Below are positions 22,101 through 33,838 of a DNA stretch of 64,000 nt, piece by piece. A program made the position numbers and the translations under genes. Every line of letters starts with the position of its first letter. The first letter of the stretch is position 1. This DNA comes from Galdieria sulphuraria (taxonomy: Eukaryota > Rhodophyta > Bangiophyceae > Galdieriales > Galdieriaceae): assembly GCF_000341285.1 (NCBI RefSeq), contig NW_005178453.1, positions 120,948 through 184,947 of the forward strand. Reading direction: 5' to 3'. The notes under the pieces were generated by a model. It saw nothing but the letters and a program-made list of their open reading frames with translations, had not been told where the DNA came from and made no database searches.

Positions 22101-23759
22101 ATGACCAAGCAGACAACCTGTTTTGTGCCTTCTTCCTTGAGTTGGAGCTATCAAACGTCGTCTATAAAAACATGGCGTACTTCTTCTTTTGTAAAGGTTG
22201 TATATGGACGACCTATACAGGGCTATTACAGAACGAGTCGAGCTTTTACAAAGATGGTTTCCAATTTAGGTGAAACAGTAGAGCATCAAGGAAGCTCAAA
22301 GTTGCCATCCGTCGTTTCTTTTGAACGATTTTCAGAAAACGGTCACAAGGAAAATGGTAAAAGTGAAGATTCGGTACCAGAACTTGCCTCTAATAAGGTT
22401 TGTTCGAAAAACATGAGTGTTCTGTCGAGCAAGTCAAGTTCTAAACAGTCGAATGATGTCAGAAACAAGGATGACTCGAGTTACCTTTCAGATGGTTGGT
22501 GTTTTGGTAAGGACAGTGTAGTTGCAGCCATAGAAGCATTGCGAAGAGGCGAGTTTATACTAGTGACGGACGACGAGAATCGAGAGAACGAGGGAGATTT
22601 GATAATGGCTGCAGAAAAGGTAACCAGTGAATCCATTGCCTTCATGGTTCGGCATACAAGCGGAGTACTTTGTGTTTCTTTGGAACCTAGTCGAGTTGAA
22701 CAGCTTGATTTACAGCCTATGGTTCCTTTGAATACTGACCCCAAAGGAACAGCATTTACTGTATCGGTCGATTACAAGCATGGCACTAGTACTGGTATAT
22801 CTGCTGTAGATAGAGCGAAGACTATTCGAGCTCTTGCCAATCCCAGCGTGAATGGCAAGGATTTTCAACGACCTGGTCATGTCTTTCCACTAAGATACAA
22901 GGAAGGTGGTGTTCTAAAGAGAGCTGGTCATACGGAGGCTGCTGTTGATTTTGCTCGGATTGCTGGACTTTATCCTGCTGGAGTACTGGCAGAAGTTGTG
23001 AATGATAAGGATGGCTCTATGGCTAGATTGCCTGATCTTCTGGAGTTTTGTAAAGAGCATAATATTGTTTTAACTTCCATTGCGGATCTGATTAGGTGGA
23101 GAAGAGAGACTGAGAAGCTTGTTTTTAGAATAGGAGAGACCCCTGCAAAGCTTCCTACTGTCTATGGAGTTTTTGATACTTACTGTTTTAGATCTGTATT
23201 GGACGATGTAGAGCACATTGCTTTGGTCATGGGTGGTCCATTTCATAGTGATAGTATTACCAACGAAAGTTCCCTAAAAGGCCAAGTTCCAGTTCTTGTC
23301 CGAGTTCATTCTGAATGTTGCACAGGAGACGTTTTTGGTTCACTTCGATGTGACTGTGGAGTTCAACTACAAGCAGCTATGAAGGCAGTGGCAGAAGAAG
23401 GCAGAGGAGTTATTCTTTATTTAAGAGGCCAGGAAGGTCGTGGAATAGGACTAGGTCACAAACTTCGAGCGTATGTCTTGCAGGATCGAGGCCGAGATAC
23501 CGTTGATGCCAACAAGGACTTGGGTTTTCCTGTTGATTCTAGAGAATATGGAATTGGTGCTCAAATATTAGTGGACTTGGGTGTAAGGAATATACGTCTT
23601 ATGACAAATAACCCTGCCAAATATACTGGTTTACGAGGCTATGGCATACAGATATCTGAACGTGTTCCAATAGTCACCAAGGCTACTGAGGAAAACAAAG
23701 CATATTTAAGAGCCAAGAAACTAAGGATGGGTCATTGGATACCAGATGGTTTTGATTAG
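22101..23759 (+). CDS. RIBBA: RibBA: 3,4-dihydroxy-2-butanone-4-phosphate synthase / GTP cyclohydrolase II
   Basis: A single-exon bifunctional enzyme of 552 aa from ATG 22101; earlier in-frame codons are not ATG. Residues 1-130 are Ser/Thr/Lys-rich, a plastid transit peptide plus linker. The RibB half has the metal-binding [11 protein letters not shown] motif and a conserved RPGHVFPL block. The RibA half has the zinc site [20 protein letters not shown], then [13 protein letters not shown]. The fusion makes the first committed compounds of both branches of riboflavin synthesis, as in plants and many bacteria. Both catalytic sets look complete. Confidence 0.95.
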   Translation: MTKQTTCFVPSSLSWSYQTSSIKTWRTSSFVKVVYGRPIQGYYRTSRAFTKMVSNLGETVEHQGSSKLPSVVSFERFSENGHKENGKSEDSVPELASNKVCSKNMSVLSSKSSSKQSNDVRNKDDSSYLSDGWCFGKDSVVAAIEALRRGEFILVTDDENRENEGDLIMAAEKVTSESIAFMVRHTSGVLCVSLEPSRVEQLDLQPMVPLNTDPKGTAFTVSVDYKHGTSTGISAVDRAKTIRALANPSVNGKDFQRPGHVFPLRYKEGGVLKRAGHTEAAVDFARIAGLYPAGVLAEVVNDKDGSMARLPDLLEFCKEHNIVLTSIADLIRWRRETEKLVFRIGETPAKLPTVYGVFDTYCFRSVLDDVEHIALVMGGPFHSDSITNESSLKGQVPVLVRVHSECCTGDVFGSLRCDCGVQLQAAMKAVAEEGRGVILYLRGQEGRGIGLGHKLRAYVLQDRGRDTVDANKDLGFPVDSREYGIGAQILVDLGVRNIRLMTNNPAKYTGLRGYGIQISERVPIVTKATEENKAYLRAKKLRMGHWIPDGFD

Positions 23760-23836
23760 TTGCAAGAAATAATTGTATAGTTTTATTAGAACATTGAGAG
23801 ATATTTTGGTAAAGATCCATTTTTAGTGGACAGACT

Positions 23837-25359
23837 TTGAAAATGCCTGAATGGGTTCGTGTTGGAGATGATGTTGGTGCAGTTATAATAGAACTCGGCA
23901 CTTGGTACTTTCGTATTGGCTATGCAGGAGACGACTCTCCAAAGCTACTTATTCGCAACTTGTATGGTGTGAATAACAAAGGAAGTGTGGAGCAATTGTC
24001 TTGCAAAAGACTTAGAAAGGGAGGCAGTTTATTGGAAGAACAAGTAGTCAGTACGGATACGATTGCGTCAGCACAAGAACATAGTGTCACACCGAGTAAT
24101 ACGTTGGACGCTATGAATGAAACTAGAGTACAGGAAGAAGGTTTACAAGTCTCGGAACCAAAAAAGACAAGTTACTTTACCCCTTCTTTTGAAAGTCCGT
24201 ATTTATTTTTTTGCGATCAATGTCCCTTTGATTGGCAATTTTATGAAAAAGATTGGTCCTTGTCAGAGTTGTTGAAAAAAGATGGTACTCTGAGTGACTG
24301 GCAAGCTTTTTGTTGTCTTTTAAAGCAAGCTCTTACTTTTCTTTGCGTCAAACCGGAGGATAGTGCTTGTATGTTTGTTGAAAGTGAAAGAGGTCTACAG
24401 CGGGAGACCTATTTACAGCTATCGAAGATAGTTTTTCAAGGTTTGAAAGGTTCTTGAGCTTGAAAAAAAATTGGAAACTTATGTGAGCAAATCTAGAATT
24501 GTCCATGCGTGCCACTTTTATTCTTAATCATGCTACAGCAGCAACTTTTGCGTCGGCAAGAACCACTGCCCTAGTTGTCTGTGTAGGCCACAAAGGCACA
24601 AGTGTAGTTCCTGTTGTAGAAGGTTTTTCATTGAATCGAGCTACAGTGAAAAGCAATTTAGGAGGAGAGTTTCTTACGAGAATTTTATGGAAATATTTTA
24701 ATGAATATTCAGAAGTTATTGATAAGGAAAAGATAAAGCCTCATGGAAACCTCGACTTGGAAAGCCTCAAAATACAACGCCTTGTGGAAGATATAAAGCA
24801 ATCCGTTTGTGGCTTATGGAATAAGAAAGAAGATATTGTAAATAGTCATGGAGTACCCGTAGAAATATTTCAATATGAATCAGCAAAAGGACAGTTCTTT
24901 CGAATTTCTCGTGAACTTTCATGGAAAATACCTTTTGTTGTTTTTCAGCCTTCTTCATTGAATGAACCACCTCTTAACGGTCTATGTGTGGACTTTGTTA
25001 ACGAAGACGGAAGTATTGAGAACATATACCAGACAGATGGTATATGCGACATGGTTCTAAATGCTTTGCGGAAGTGTGATCCTGATGTTCGCAGGGATCT
25101 TATTGGAAACATCCTTCTCATAGGATGCAGTACTTTATTTCCAGGTTTTACCAAATGCTTTGAAGATTTGTTATTGGAAAAAATGTCGCCTATGTACCGT
25201 GTAAGAACAATTTCAGTTATGTTACCGGAAGAGAGGGTATTTGCGTCATGGATTGGTGGTTCCATTGTAGCTTCCTCAGTTACTTTTCAGCAGTTTTGGT
25301 TTTCTCGAGAAGAGTTTATGAGAAGTGGACCTGAACTGATCTTGGATAAACTTATCTAA
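23837..25359 (+). CDS. Actin-related protein, ARP4/BAF53-like
   Basis: Two exons, 23837..24440 and 24497..25359 (56-base intron, phase matched), encode 488 aa. The N-terminus GAVIIELGTWYFRIGYAGDD aligns with the first phosphate loop of actins and matches ARP4-type proteins. An insertion rich in Ser/Thr/Glu (about 55-110) replaces subdomain-2 sequence. The second phosphate-loop region, LVVCVGHKGT, departs from canonical DSGDGVTH, as is usual for nuclear ARPs. The C-terminus retains an actin-like GGSIVASS segment. ARP4 is shared by chromatin remodelling and histone acetyltransferase complexes such as NuA4 and INO80. It is tandem to RibBA, 77 bases downstream. Confidence 0.78.
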
Positions 25360-25777
25360 TGTGTTTTAAATTTATAGAAGAGGGTTTATTATCCTGGAAA
25401 GTTTCGTTGTCATTATTTTGGATTTATCACATAAATATCGACTTCTCGTGAGAGGAGGATATAGAATACGAAAAAATAGCGAATTTGTTTTCAAACTTAA
25501 GTTGTTTCATTGAAAAGAAATCTCTTTTATGGCAGTTGAAATGGCGTTGAAAACAATAGCACACTAATATATCGAGGAAAGTTATAAGTTGCAAGTAAAC
25601 TCCTCAACACCAAAATTATTCGTTTGTTCTATTTTCTATCCCCCAATAAGTTTCTTTTTTTGATATTTTTCGATAAAACTATCTTCTACTGTGCTACCAA
25701 AGCTAAACCACTATCAAACATGTCCATTCTTTAGAGTTCTTTGGGCAATAGCAGGGACGATAAGATCATCGTCAATA
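25360..25777. other. Intergenic region, no gene seen
   Basis: About 420 AT-rich bases precede the next ATG. An in-frame upstream extension exists from 25691, but the Met-Gly-Cys start at 25778 is preferred. No RNA gene or repeat was recognised. Confidence 0.5.
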
Positions 25778-26374
25778 ATGGGGTGCGCAATATCCAGAGA
25801 AGTGCAAACAGTCAGAAAGAAGCAGAGACCGCATTCTAGCGACCTACAAATTCAAAGTGTAAAGAGCGCTTCAAAGGATGTGGCGTCCAATATACTCGAA
25901 CAAAACTTTACAACAAAGTACAAGTCCACTGAAATAACAAAAAGGTCAGATTCACAAGGAACGACCGTTGAGGATGACCAAGTTTCAATGGATGGTGCTT
26001 CCAATCCAAATAGAACCTTATCGAAACGAATATCTGACAAGGTAGAGTATTTTGAGCAGTTGACTCGTAGAATTTCGGAAGAACCCACGTTGAGAAAGAG
26101 AAATTCTGCCTACTCCAAGTGGAAGATAGAAGAGTTACCTCAAAGAAACCCAACGGCTCCAATAGACTGGGAACACGTACCCAAAGAAAGGCTTGTGACT
26201 ATCGAACGTGGTGATTCTGCTTCAATAGGCCAAGTTTTTGCTGAGGATGCAAGAATCTGTCAACGTGTTACTTCTTGGAGAGATGTTATACAGCAGCTTC
26301 GCGATGAACATTTTCGAGAAAATTATTCATTAGACAAGTCTTTGAAAAGACGTTCTTCCAAGCTAGGAGCTTAA
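25778..26374 (+). CDS. Putative N-myristoylated/palmitoylated protein of unknown function
   Basis: I choose ATG 25778 because it gives an N-terminus of Met-Gly-Cys-Ala-Ile-Ser followed by basic residues. This is the classic pattern for N-myristoylation at Gly2 and palmitoylation at Cys3. The 198-aa protein is highly charged, rich in Lys, Arg, Ser and Glu, with no membrane span. There is an amphipathic stretch near residue 85-105 (YFEQLTRRISEE) and a C-terminal helix ending in Arg-Arg-Ser-Ser-Lys. A peripheral membrane scaffold or regulator is a reasonable guess. No family was recognised, and the upstream in-frame ATG at 25691 remains possible. Confidence 0.6.
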   Translation: MGCAISREVQTVRKKQRPHSSDLQIQSVKSASKDVASNILEQNFTTKYKSTEITKRSDSQGTTVEDDQVSMDGASNPNRTLSKRISDKVEYFEQLTRRISEEPTLRKRNSAYSKWKIEELPQRNPTAPIDWEHVPKERLVTIERGDSASIGQVFAEDARICQRVTSWRDVIQQLRDEHFRENYSLDKSLKRRSSKLGA

Positions 26375-26519
26375 ATTATTATCGAACAAAGATGAGTTGT
26401 TCACAGGAAAGTGCAAATAAGTTATCAAAAGACAAAGGAAACCCATTTGACTGTAGCCGATTAAAGCAATTCTTTTTTGAAAATGCTTGTTTGTATGGCG
26501 CCATTTTACAGTGAATGAA

Positions 26520-28767
26520 ATGAAGCGCATTTTAAATGTTGCAGAAAAACCTTCTGCTGCAAGAGAACTATCTCATGCTCTTGCAAAGAAAGAAAACATT
26601 AAAGTGTCTGTGTTTCTTTCAACTGCAATGTGTTGTTTATTAAATGAAGCACATAATAGGCGGGAAATAGGTTCTCGACTAAAAGTATATGAATTTGAAC
26701 TTGACTTGGACCATGAAAAGGTAACCATGGTTTTCAGTAATGTTGCGGGTCATATCAAAGCACTGGATTTTCATGAAAACTATCGAGGTTGGGACTCTTG
26801 CGAACAGGTACAAAAAGTATCCTGAAAGAGGTTCGGGTCACTTCTCAAAGCACTTCTCAGGTAGCACTTTTAGACCCATCCAAGACTCCTATCAAAGAGT
26901 ATGTACCCGAGGATAAGAAATTTCTAGAAAATAATTTAAAGAATGAGGCACGATCCTGTTGCAAACTTTTTTTGTGGTTGGACTGTGACTCAGAAGGAGA
27001 GAAGATTGCATACGAAGTCCTAGACATTTGCCAACAAGTAAATATGTCTTTTAGAATACCAGATAACGTAAAGAGGGCTCGTTTCTCTGCAATTACACCT
27101 CAAGACGCTCGAAACGCTCTTCAAAATCTAACTTCACTTCACTATCCAACTGTTTCTATGGTATCCACCAGACAGGTAAGTTTTATCATCTTTTACAAAA
27201 GAAATAACATCATCTCCGTTTAGGAAATTGATCTTCGAGCTGGTGCTGCCTTTACGAGATTCTTAACCAAATTCATTCAGAATGAGTTTCGTGTCCCATT
27301 GAAGGGAGACAAAAAAGCGATACTGAGCTATGGTGTGTTTGTTTTTAATTACCTGATAGTATCACCATTTTACTCATTTTAAGGTCCCTGTCAATTTCCA
27401 ACTCTTGGTCTCGTGGTGGATCGTTTACTTACTATTCGAGCTTTTCAACCTCGCTTGTTTTATTACTTGGAACTGACCATAAGTTGTGAAAGTTCTGATG
27501 GAGACAAACTTGTTCTTATCTGGGAACGAAAGCATTTATTCGATCGGTAATGAAATGAGACGAAAATATATCCAACTGGAACTTATGCAACTTAGTTATT
27601 GCTGTGCTTTGCTATATGAGCTTTGTTATTCTTCCTTGTTGAGGAGCAATTTTCAAATAGCAATAGCAGATATAAAGAAGGTAAGGAAATCGCGAAGACG
27701 ACCTCTTCCGTTGGACACTGTTGAACTGCAACGTCTTGCTTCTCGTGTCTTTTTCTTTTCATCTGATACAACCATGCAAGCGGCAGAACGCTTATATTCA
27801 GAAGGATATATTTCTTACCCTAGAACCGAGACCAATATTTTTCCATCCACTATAAATCTATCTAAATTGGTTTTGTTACAGCAAAATGATCAAAAATGGG
27901 GAGGCTTTGTTCAAAAGATAATGGAACACTGGATTCATTACAGTCCAAGACAAGGTACAAAAGATGACAAGGCACATCCTCCCATACATCCTACCAAACC
28001 AGCTCCTAGAGAAGGGTTCAAAGATAAAGAATGCGATGCAATATATGAACTTGTGACGAGACGCTTCTTGGCTTGTTGTTCAATTGATGCGAAGGGCTAT
28101 GAAACAGTTGTTACAGTAAATGTCGGGTTTGAAAGGTAAATTTTAATTTTACGATTTATTTGTTTACGATGCAAAATTACAAATTAGTTTCCACATTCAC
28201 GGTCTGTCTATTGAAGAAGCAGGCTATCTAGAAGTATATCCATATGATCACTGGTCAGAACGAGTTTTACCAACTGAGTTGGAAAAAGGTACAACTATAC
28301 GTGTGGTCTCCTTGATGCTGAAGGAAGGCTCCACTAGTGCTCCAAAGCCTTTATCGGAGAGTGATTTACTTGGGCTAATGGACAAGTATGGAATAGGAAC
28401 AGATGCTACGATGGCAGAACATATTCGAAAGATACAACATAGAGAGTATGTTACAAAGCAAGGCAATCTCTTTTATCCGATGGCTCTAGGACTTGCTCTT
28501 GTGGAAGCCTTTGAAGCATGTGAAGCCTATTTAGCCAGGCCGACTTGTCGTTCAGAGCAAGTAATGTAGCATATCGCAATATTTTGGCAAGATATTTTAT
28601 GGAAATCTTTGTAGGAAAAAGATTTGAGACAAATAGGTCAAGGTATTCGAGATGCATCCGACGTACTATACACTGCACTTTCTGCATTCACTGGCAATTT
28701 ACAAAAACTCTCAACTTCTACAAATATTCTACGTCGAGTGTTTTCTTCTCATTTTGACTCCAATTGA
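26520..28767 (+). CDS. TOP3: DNA topoisomerase III (type IA), TOP3-alpha-like without C-terminal zinc fingers
   Basis: Seven exons, 26520..26807, 26861..27175, 27224..27332, 27384..27546, 27596..28135, 28188..28560 and 28615..28767, give about 646 aa. The Toprim domain starts with NVAEKPSAA and has the acidic triad in WLDCDSEGEK. ELDLR-type EIDLRAGAAFTR follows. The catalytic tyrosine lies in GYISYPRTETNIF. Later AHPPIHPT and GIGTDATMAEHI blocks are conserved. TOP3 works with BLM/RecQ and RMI1 to dissolve double Holliday junctions. The protein stops soon after the core, as in yeast TOP3, and lacks the zinc fingers of animal TOP3A. A 48-base segment within exon 1 (near 26610-26660) could be another in-frame intron. 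Confidence 0.93.
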
Positions 28768-29700
28768 ATGCCTTTTCATCATATCAAACGTTTCAATGTA
28801 CAAGGATACATGTTTACTGACGTCTGAATTTCCTTGCATAATACGTTCGACTTTGTAAGAGATGAAGAGAATGTGCATTTCATCTTAAAGTTGGCTATTT
28901 CTTAGCTGGTCGAATGAATTTGCAGTCCAGTGACGCAAAACTTTGGAGTTTCATCTAAAATGCTACAAGTGAATAATACTTTTTTGTACTAGTTGTATCC
29001 GGACAGGTTAGGCGTAAATGAATTGATTGAAGGTAAGCAATTGTTCCACAAGTTTACTTTCTCTTCTTGAAATAAGTTGTGCTTTTGTACCGTTTGAATT
29101 CCAGTTCCATGATATGCTTCTGCCCTTACGAATAAGAAATGGCATAATCTTTCAATGATGTTCATAGCATCATCTGGACACATAAATATCAAAATCCGTC
29201 ATTATTTTTTATCTTTCGGAAGCTTCGCTTTTTTCATTTTTATAAGAACATTTGAATGGGTGAGTATATAGAAGCCACTCATTCACAGCACATTTCGAAT
29301 GTACATTCTTTGGTCTCTTTGAGGCACATTTAATAGTTGAAGTTCATATTTCCCAAGTCACTTTACACAGGAAATCCTTGTTTGTATGTGCTGGTCATCT
29401 GTCGATGTTCACATTCTAGTATGTGTCTCTTCAATTATTGTCACTTAAAAGCAATTCACAAGGAACCAAGTGCTCTTTGAGGTTGGCATATGAAATCACA
29501 ATTAGAAACCATCTTTCAATTTTGAATGTGCCACTAGTGATAGATGGTGATGGCTTCCTAGTTGTACACTGTTGTAGGTACTATTTGTGTATTTGCTAAT
29601 TTTTTACAAGAATCACCAAAAAGAACAAGTCACCGAAATCGAGCCTTCTTTATTTTGATACCATACGGAGAAAAGCAAAGACGTTAGTGACTTGTGGAAC
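28768..29700. other. Intergenic region of about 930 bases, no gene seen
   Basis: No frame with family resemblance or convincing splice structure was found on either strand between TOP3 and UNC50. Short frames near 28989-29192 and 29613-29819 on the minus strand are not supported; the latter overlaps UNC50 exon 1 as a shadow. Confidence 0.5.
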
Positions 29701-30582
29701 ATGAGTGTGTCAGAATACTCAAGACGCGTTTTCCGTCTGGGAGAACTTGATTTTGAATATGCTTTTTGGCAAGTTTTGCACTTGTGTTTATCACCTTCAA
29801 GGGTATACAGAAACACCAAATATCATAAACAGACTAAAAATCAGTGGGCCCGCGATGGTTTGACGTAGCTGTTACTTATCAAGCTTTATTGAACTGAAAT
29901 ATGTTTAGATCCTGCGTTTCTTCTTATATTAATATATCTAATTGTGCTTATTGACCTTGCTTATCTCGTTTGCTTCCAAATCCGTGGCATCTCACTACTT
30001 GGGTACATTGTGAAAGACGTTACCTTGTTTATATGTATTGGTTGCCTGGTAACTTTGGTTTTTTGGTTTTTTTGCAACCGTTTTCTTAGAATGTCAGGAA
30101 TGGTAAGCAAAATTGTCTATTTGTCGTTTGCATCGTTTTTTAGCAGTCAGTATTATTTCAGGCAGTGGAGTCTCGAGTTGAATGGCTATATGCATTTGAT
30201 GTTCATTGCAATAGTTTTCTCTTATTTGCTTTGATTAATTATGTAGCTCGCTATTTTCTTTTACCCGTAATATATGACAAAGGTGGCATATTTCTTGCGT
30301 TGTATGTTGTGTTCCTAACTTCACGATATAATAGGCTCAGTTTCCTTGTTTTTCTCCAATTTCATCTATTTTGCATCAGTTTGCTATTATATATATATTA
30401 CCTTTTTGGGTTATGATATATTACCTTTCTTAAGACGTACCCACTATTTACTTTATCTAGTATTACCGGTAAGAGCATTCGTTGCCACTGCATATAGAAG
30501 ATATGAAGATTTTTTCCTTAAGAGTGCAGTTTTGCTTCTTTCTCTGTGTTTTGCTGGAGTTGAACTTTGGAAACCACTATAG
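29701..30582 (+). CDS. UNC50: UNC-50 family Golgi membrane protein
   Basis: Four exons, 29701..29857, 29909..30102, 30162..30282 and 30335..30582, join in phase to 239 aa. The N-terminal cytosolic part has LDFEYAFWQV, SPSRVYRNTKYHKQTKNQW and ARDDPAFL, the signature of UNC-50. Then follow about five hydrophobic helices, the VEWLYAFDVHCNSF block and YYIYITFLGYDILPFL. The family resides in the Golgi; in worms it supports trafficking of acetylcholine receptors, and yeast Gmh1 interacts with Arf-GEFs. The third intron, with a weak GTGGCA donor but a CTAAC branch-like motif, is needed to keep the frame and gives the right family spacing. Confidence 0.9.
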
Positions 30583-30827
30583 CCTCACTTGAATGTTCTC
30601 ATAAGGTGCTGCTTAGGCATCGGATCGTATTGTAATATATCGACATAAAAATCCGAATCTTTATTTTGTAAAATATGCGCACCCTCGTGTGGACTGTTCT
30701 CGATGATTCACTTGCGGAACGGGGAAAGTACGTCAAGTAAAAATTGGGTTTTTGGGTTGGGAGACGCCGTGTCGGCTGTGTCTGTCGTACTTCTCGTAGC
30801 CCTTATTCAACTCTGTTTGTTACATTT

Positions 30828-32096
30828 ATGGAAGTTGCCGTTCAGAAAGCGATAAATTCTCGCTCGAGGAACGAAGTAAAAGAGTTATATTTGGATAACC
30901 AGTGTAGAACCTCGAAACCAGCGGGTCTTGAAGATTTGTCGTCTTTGACCTTTCTTTCGCTGAATAATATAGGATTGGCATCCTTGGAAGGCTTACCGAG
31001 GCTACCAAAGCTCACTACTTTAGAGACTTCAGATAACGTAATATCAACAGGTCTGTCGGTACTTGCGAACGCAACACCTCGTTTGGAAGTTCTTAAACTA
31101 GGGGGGAACCGTTTGGCTAACTTTAAAGATTTGGAGTCACTCTCTCGCCTAAAGAATCTAAGAGTTTTGGATCTTTATGGAAATCCTGTCACACGTTCTT
31201 CGGAGTATCGGGAGAAGGTCTTTGCTATGATTCCTTCACTGGAAATTTTAGATGGCGCGGACAAGGAAGGAAACGAAGTTGGTACGGAAGAAGAAGACGA
31301 AGAAGAGGAGGTGTTTACGGAAAACGATGTTGGAAGTGTGGAAGATGACGACTATGATCAAATTGACTCGGTATTATCGAAGCCTTACGGACGAATCACT
31401 CGGGAGGGTGAAGTCTCTGAAGATGAAAGCTCAGAGAATGTCGAAGAGAACTCTGAGTTGGAAGAAACGGAGGACAATTATGCAAAGCCTAAGAAGGATA
31501 CAGGACAAGCAAGTAAAGTTTCAGTGAAAAGTAAAAAGAACAAGTCACAGAACGGTAACGAAGAAGCCTTTGGTTTAAATGGAAAACGTTCGGAGGGCAA
31601 GTTTAATCACGCAGCTGCGAAAAAGAATGCTAAAGGAACTCACAATGATGATAATGGTGAGGAAGAGGACGATAACGAAGACAGAGAAGATGACAATGAT
31701 GAAGACGAAGCGAGTGATGAGGAAGGAGAACTTGGAGGTTCTTTCGGTGGTGACGACGATGATGGTGATGATGACGACGACGACGATGATGATGATGATG
31801 ACGAAGACTTGGATGATAATGATGAAATTGATTGGGACTCTCAAGAGGACGAAGAAGAATTGAATGATGACGAGGAAGATGAAGAAGACGAGGATGAAGA
31901 CGAAGATGAGGATGATTATGGTGAAGAAGACGACGATGAAGAAGAGCCAATCATGTCCAAAAAAAGACGAGCTACGGAATCCGTAAAACAAAAAGCCAAA
32001 ACTATAGCAAAGGGTCGTGGAGGTGGTGGTCTTCGTGCGGCAGCAAACAAGAGGCGTCGTTCTGGAGAAGAATCTAGCGAGGAAGACGACGAATAA
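30828..32096 (+). CDS. Acidic leucine-rich nuclear phosphoprotein, ANP32-like
   Basis: A single-exon frame; ATG 30828 (MEVAVQKAI) fits ANP32 proteins better than the upstream in-frame ATG at 30744. It encodes about 422 aa. Residues 1-150 form leucine-rich repeats (LTFLSLNNIGL, LEVLKLGGNRL, LRVLDLYGNPV) with an LRRcap-like end (MIPSLEILDGADKEG). The rest is an extremely acidic Asp/Glu tail, including a run coded by GAT/GAC repeats (about 31750-31815), closing with a basic nuclear localisation segment. ANP32 proteins act as histone chaperones and phosphatase inhibitors. The tail is about twice as long as in animal homologues, and its microsatellite coding is likely length-variable. Confidence 0.87.
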   Translation: MEVAVQKAINSRSRNEVKELYLDNQCRTSKPAGLEDLSSLTFLSLNNIGLASLEGLPRLPKLTTLETSDNVISTGLSVLANATPRLEVLKLGGNRLANFKDLESLSRLKNLRVLDLYGNPVTRSSEYREKVFAMIPSLEILDGADKEGNEVGTEEEDEEEEVFTENDVGSVEDDDYDQIDSVLSKPYGRITREGEVSEDESSENVEENSELEETEDNYAKPKKDTGQASKVSVKSKKNKSQNGNEEAFGLNGKRSEGKFNHAAAKKNAKGTHNDDNGEEEDDNEDREDDNDEDEASDEEGELGGSFGGDDDDGDDDDDDDDDDDDEDLDDNDEIDWDSQEDEEELNDDEEDEEDEDEDEDEDDYGEEDDDEEEPIMSKKRRATESVKQKAKTIAKGRGGGGLRAAANKRRRSGEESSEEDDE

Positions 32097-32826
32097 ATTG
32101 CTAGAAACTAAGCGAGACTTGATTCAGAAGTGCTTTGTAATGATATATTTGTCAACGTTGTGAAGAGCAAATTCTGGTAGAAGAGCTGTATGAGCAATGT
32201 GGATTCTTTGTTTGGAAATTTCATTTTTTTGTATAAAACATTGCTCTTGTAGAAATATCTCTTTGGAAGTTTTATACTTGGATGCCTAATCATTTTATAA
32301 GGTAAAATTCTTCTTACGCATTCTATTTCATTTTTACTATCCATATCTGATTTCTTTGTCACAACCAACGTACAGATGACGAACTGTGTACTCATGGAAA
32401 TAGAACAAATGAAAACCCAGTCGAATGGAAGAGACAAAATTTGTTGGACTCAGCAATGACTGCAACCGAAACTTCCCCTTTAAGGTATGGGTGGATAAAT
32501 CCTATTCCGATCTTTTGTATTTTCTTTTTCAATAAGCAGCAACATGACGTAAACTGAAAAAGACTGCGAATGAACCTTTTCTCTGACAAGGACGGAAACA
32601 GTATCTCACAAGGTTTCCTGCTTTCCTGGTGTAGAAAGGTGGTACATACCTCTCGTCTCCTTAGTGCCAAAAAGATCCCTCACTCTATCCAAGTATTGTT
32701 CTGTTTCTATCAAAAGGCTACGTATGATTGGAATCCCAATTGTGACTGTTATCTTCCTAAAGTTCGATCTCCATCCAAATCATATTGTTTATATCTCTCT
32801 AATCTCGTTTTGGTTGTTGGTATCCT
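32097..32826. other. Intergenic region of about 730 bases, no gene seen
   Basis: This holds the 3' flank of the ANP32-like gene and the upstream region of LHCR. Frames of up to 109 codons occur on both strands, but none has a recognisable domain. A short upstream exon of LHCR cannot be excluded. Confidence 0.45.
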
Positions 32827-33721
32827 ATGATGTCACTTGCATTTGGCTATATTCCGTTTTTGTCCACATTTTGTCAAAACCATGTTCTTTATCACTATAG
32901 AAGAGGACAAGGTTCTCTGTTAAAGCTTCGTTGCAGTATAGAAACTCAGCGTATGAGTAAAGCTATTCCCTTCTTTCCAAAGCCTGCCAGATTGGATGAA
33001 AGTATGCCAGGTTATGCTGGGTATGTATGGATATAGAGCTTGTGTATCCAGTAGAGAATTCATTTCATTTGACTAGTTTCGATCCTTTAGGGTTTAGTGA
33101 CAAGTTTGACGTCAAGTTCTTACAGGAAGCAGAAATAAAACACTGTCGTATTTGTAGTACGTAGCCACACGATTGCACAAAACTGAAGTCACTTTTCGTT
33201 ATTTTCACTTATATAGTGTTGGCTGCTTTGGGTTGGGTTGTTCCTGAGTTTTGGCATCTTCCTTCAGAAGTGTTTTCGAATACCAGTCCTTTAGCTGCGT
33301 TGGGACAAGGTTTCTTATGGATGTTCCTTGCTCTTTTTTTCATTGAACTCAATTGTTTATTTCTTTTTCTTTTCCATAGTACCCAAGTTGGGCCTTATCC
33401 AGATTCTTTTATTAGTGTTAGCACTGGAAGCAATATCGCTTGATAAGATAACCTTCCATCCAGAAAAGGAACCTGGTGACTTTGGTACAAAAAATATCAG
33501 ACAAAGTTGATAATATCTTACTCCCTTTTCTAGGTTTTGATCCGCTAGGCCTAGGCAAAGGAAATGCAAAAAAGTGGATGCAGACTGCAGAACTGAAGAA
33601 TGGAAGATTGGCAATGATTGCTATGGGAGCTTTCTTTCATCAAAATTTATTAACTAATCAAGGAATATTTGAGCAACTTAGAACACACAACTTTTTTCCA
33701 ACGACATTTCCTTTGCATTGA
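32827..33721 (+). CDS. Red-algal light-harvesting chlorophyll-binding protein (LHCR)
   Basis: Five exons, 32827..33020, 33077..33156, 33217..33309, 33380..33484 and 33534..33721, join in phase to 219 aa. The first 45 residues resemble a plastid transit peptide with an early Phe. The mature part starts near [14 protein letters not shown], then [11 protein letters not shown], helix 1 with [15 protein letters not shown], a middle membrane helix, [10 protein letters not shown] and helix 3 with [13 protein letters not shown]. The Glu and Arg that ligate chlorophyll and pair between helices 1 and 3 are present. LHCR proteins form the photosystem I antenna of red algae. One oddity is Cys where helix 1 normally has Gly (Lys-His-Gly-Arg). 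Confidence 0.93.
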
Positions 33722-33838
33722 GTTTTATTTGTTGGTTGATATATTTGGGGGAGGGGGTTATTTGAGTTGAATATTTTCTAAAAAACTTCAAAAGAAAATC
33801 ATTTGAATATACTTTCTTGTTTTATTATACTCGATGCT

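Noticed and set aside
26613-26665. Additional intron in TOP3 exon 1
   Set aside because: A 48-base in-frame GT...AG segment exists and its removal would shorten a family-atypical insertion, but the frame is open with or without it; left unspliced.
31575-31991. Long minus-strand frame of 138 codons opposite the ANP32-like gene
   Set aside because: It is the antisense shadow of GAT/GAA/GAC-rich acidic-tail codons; its translation is simple Ile/Val/Phe repeats.
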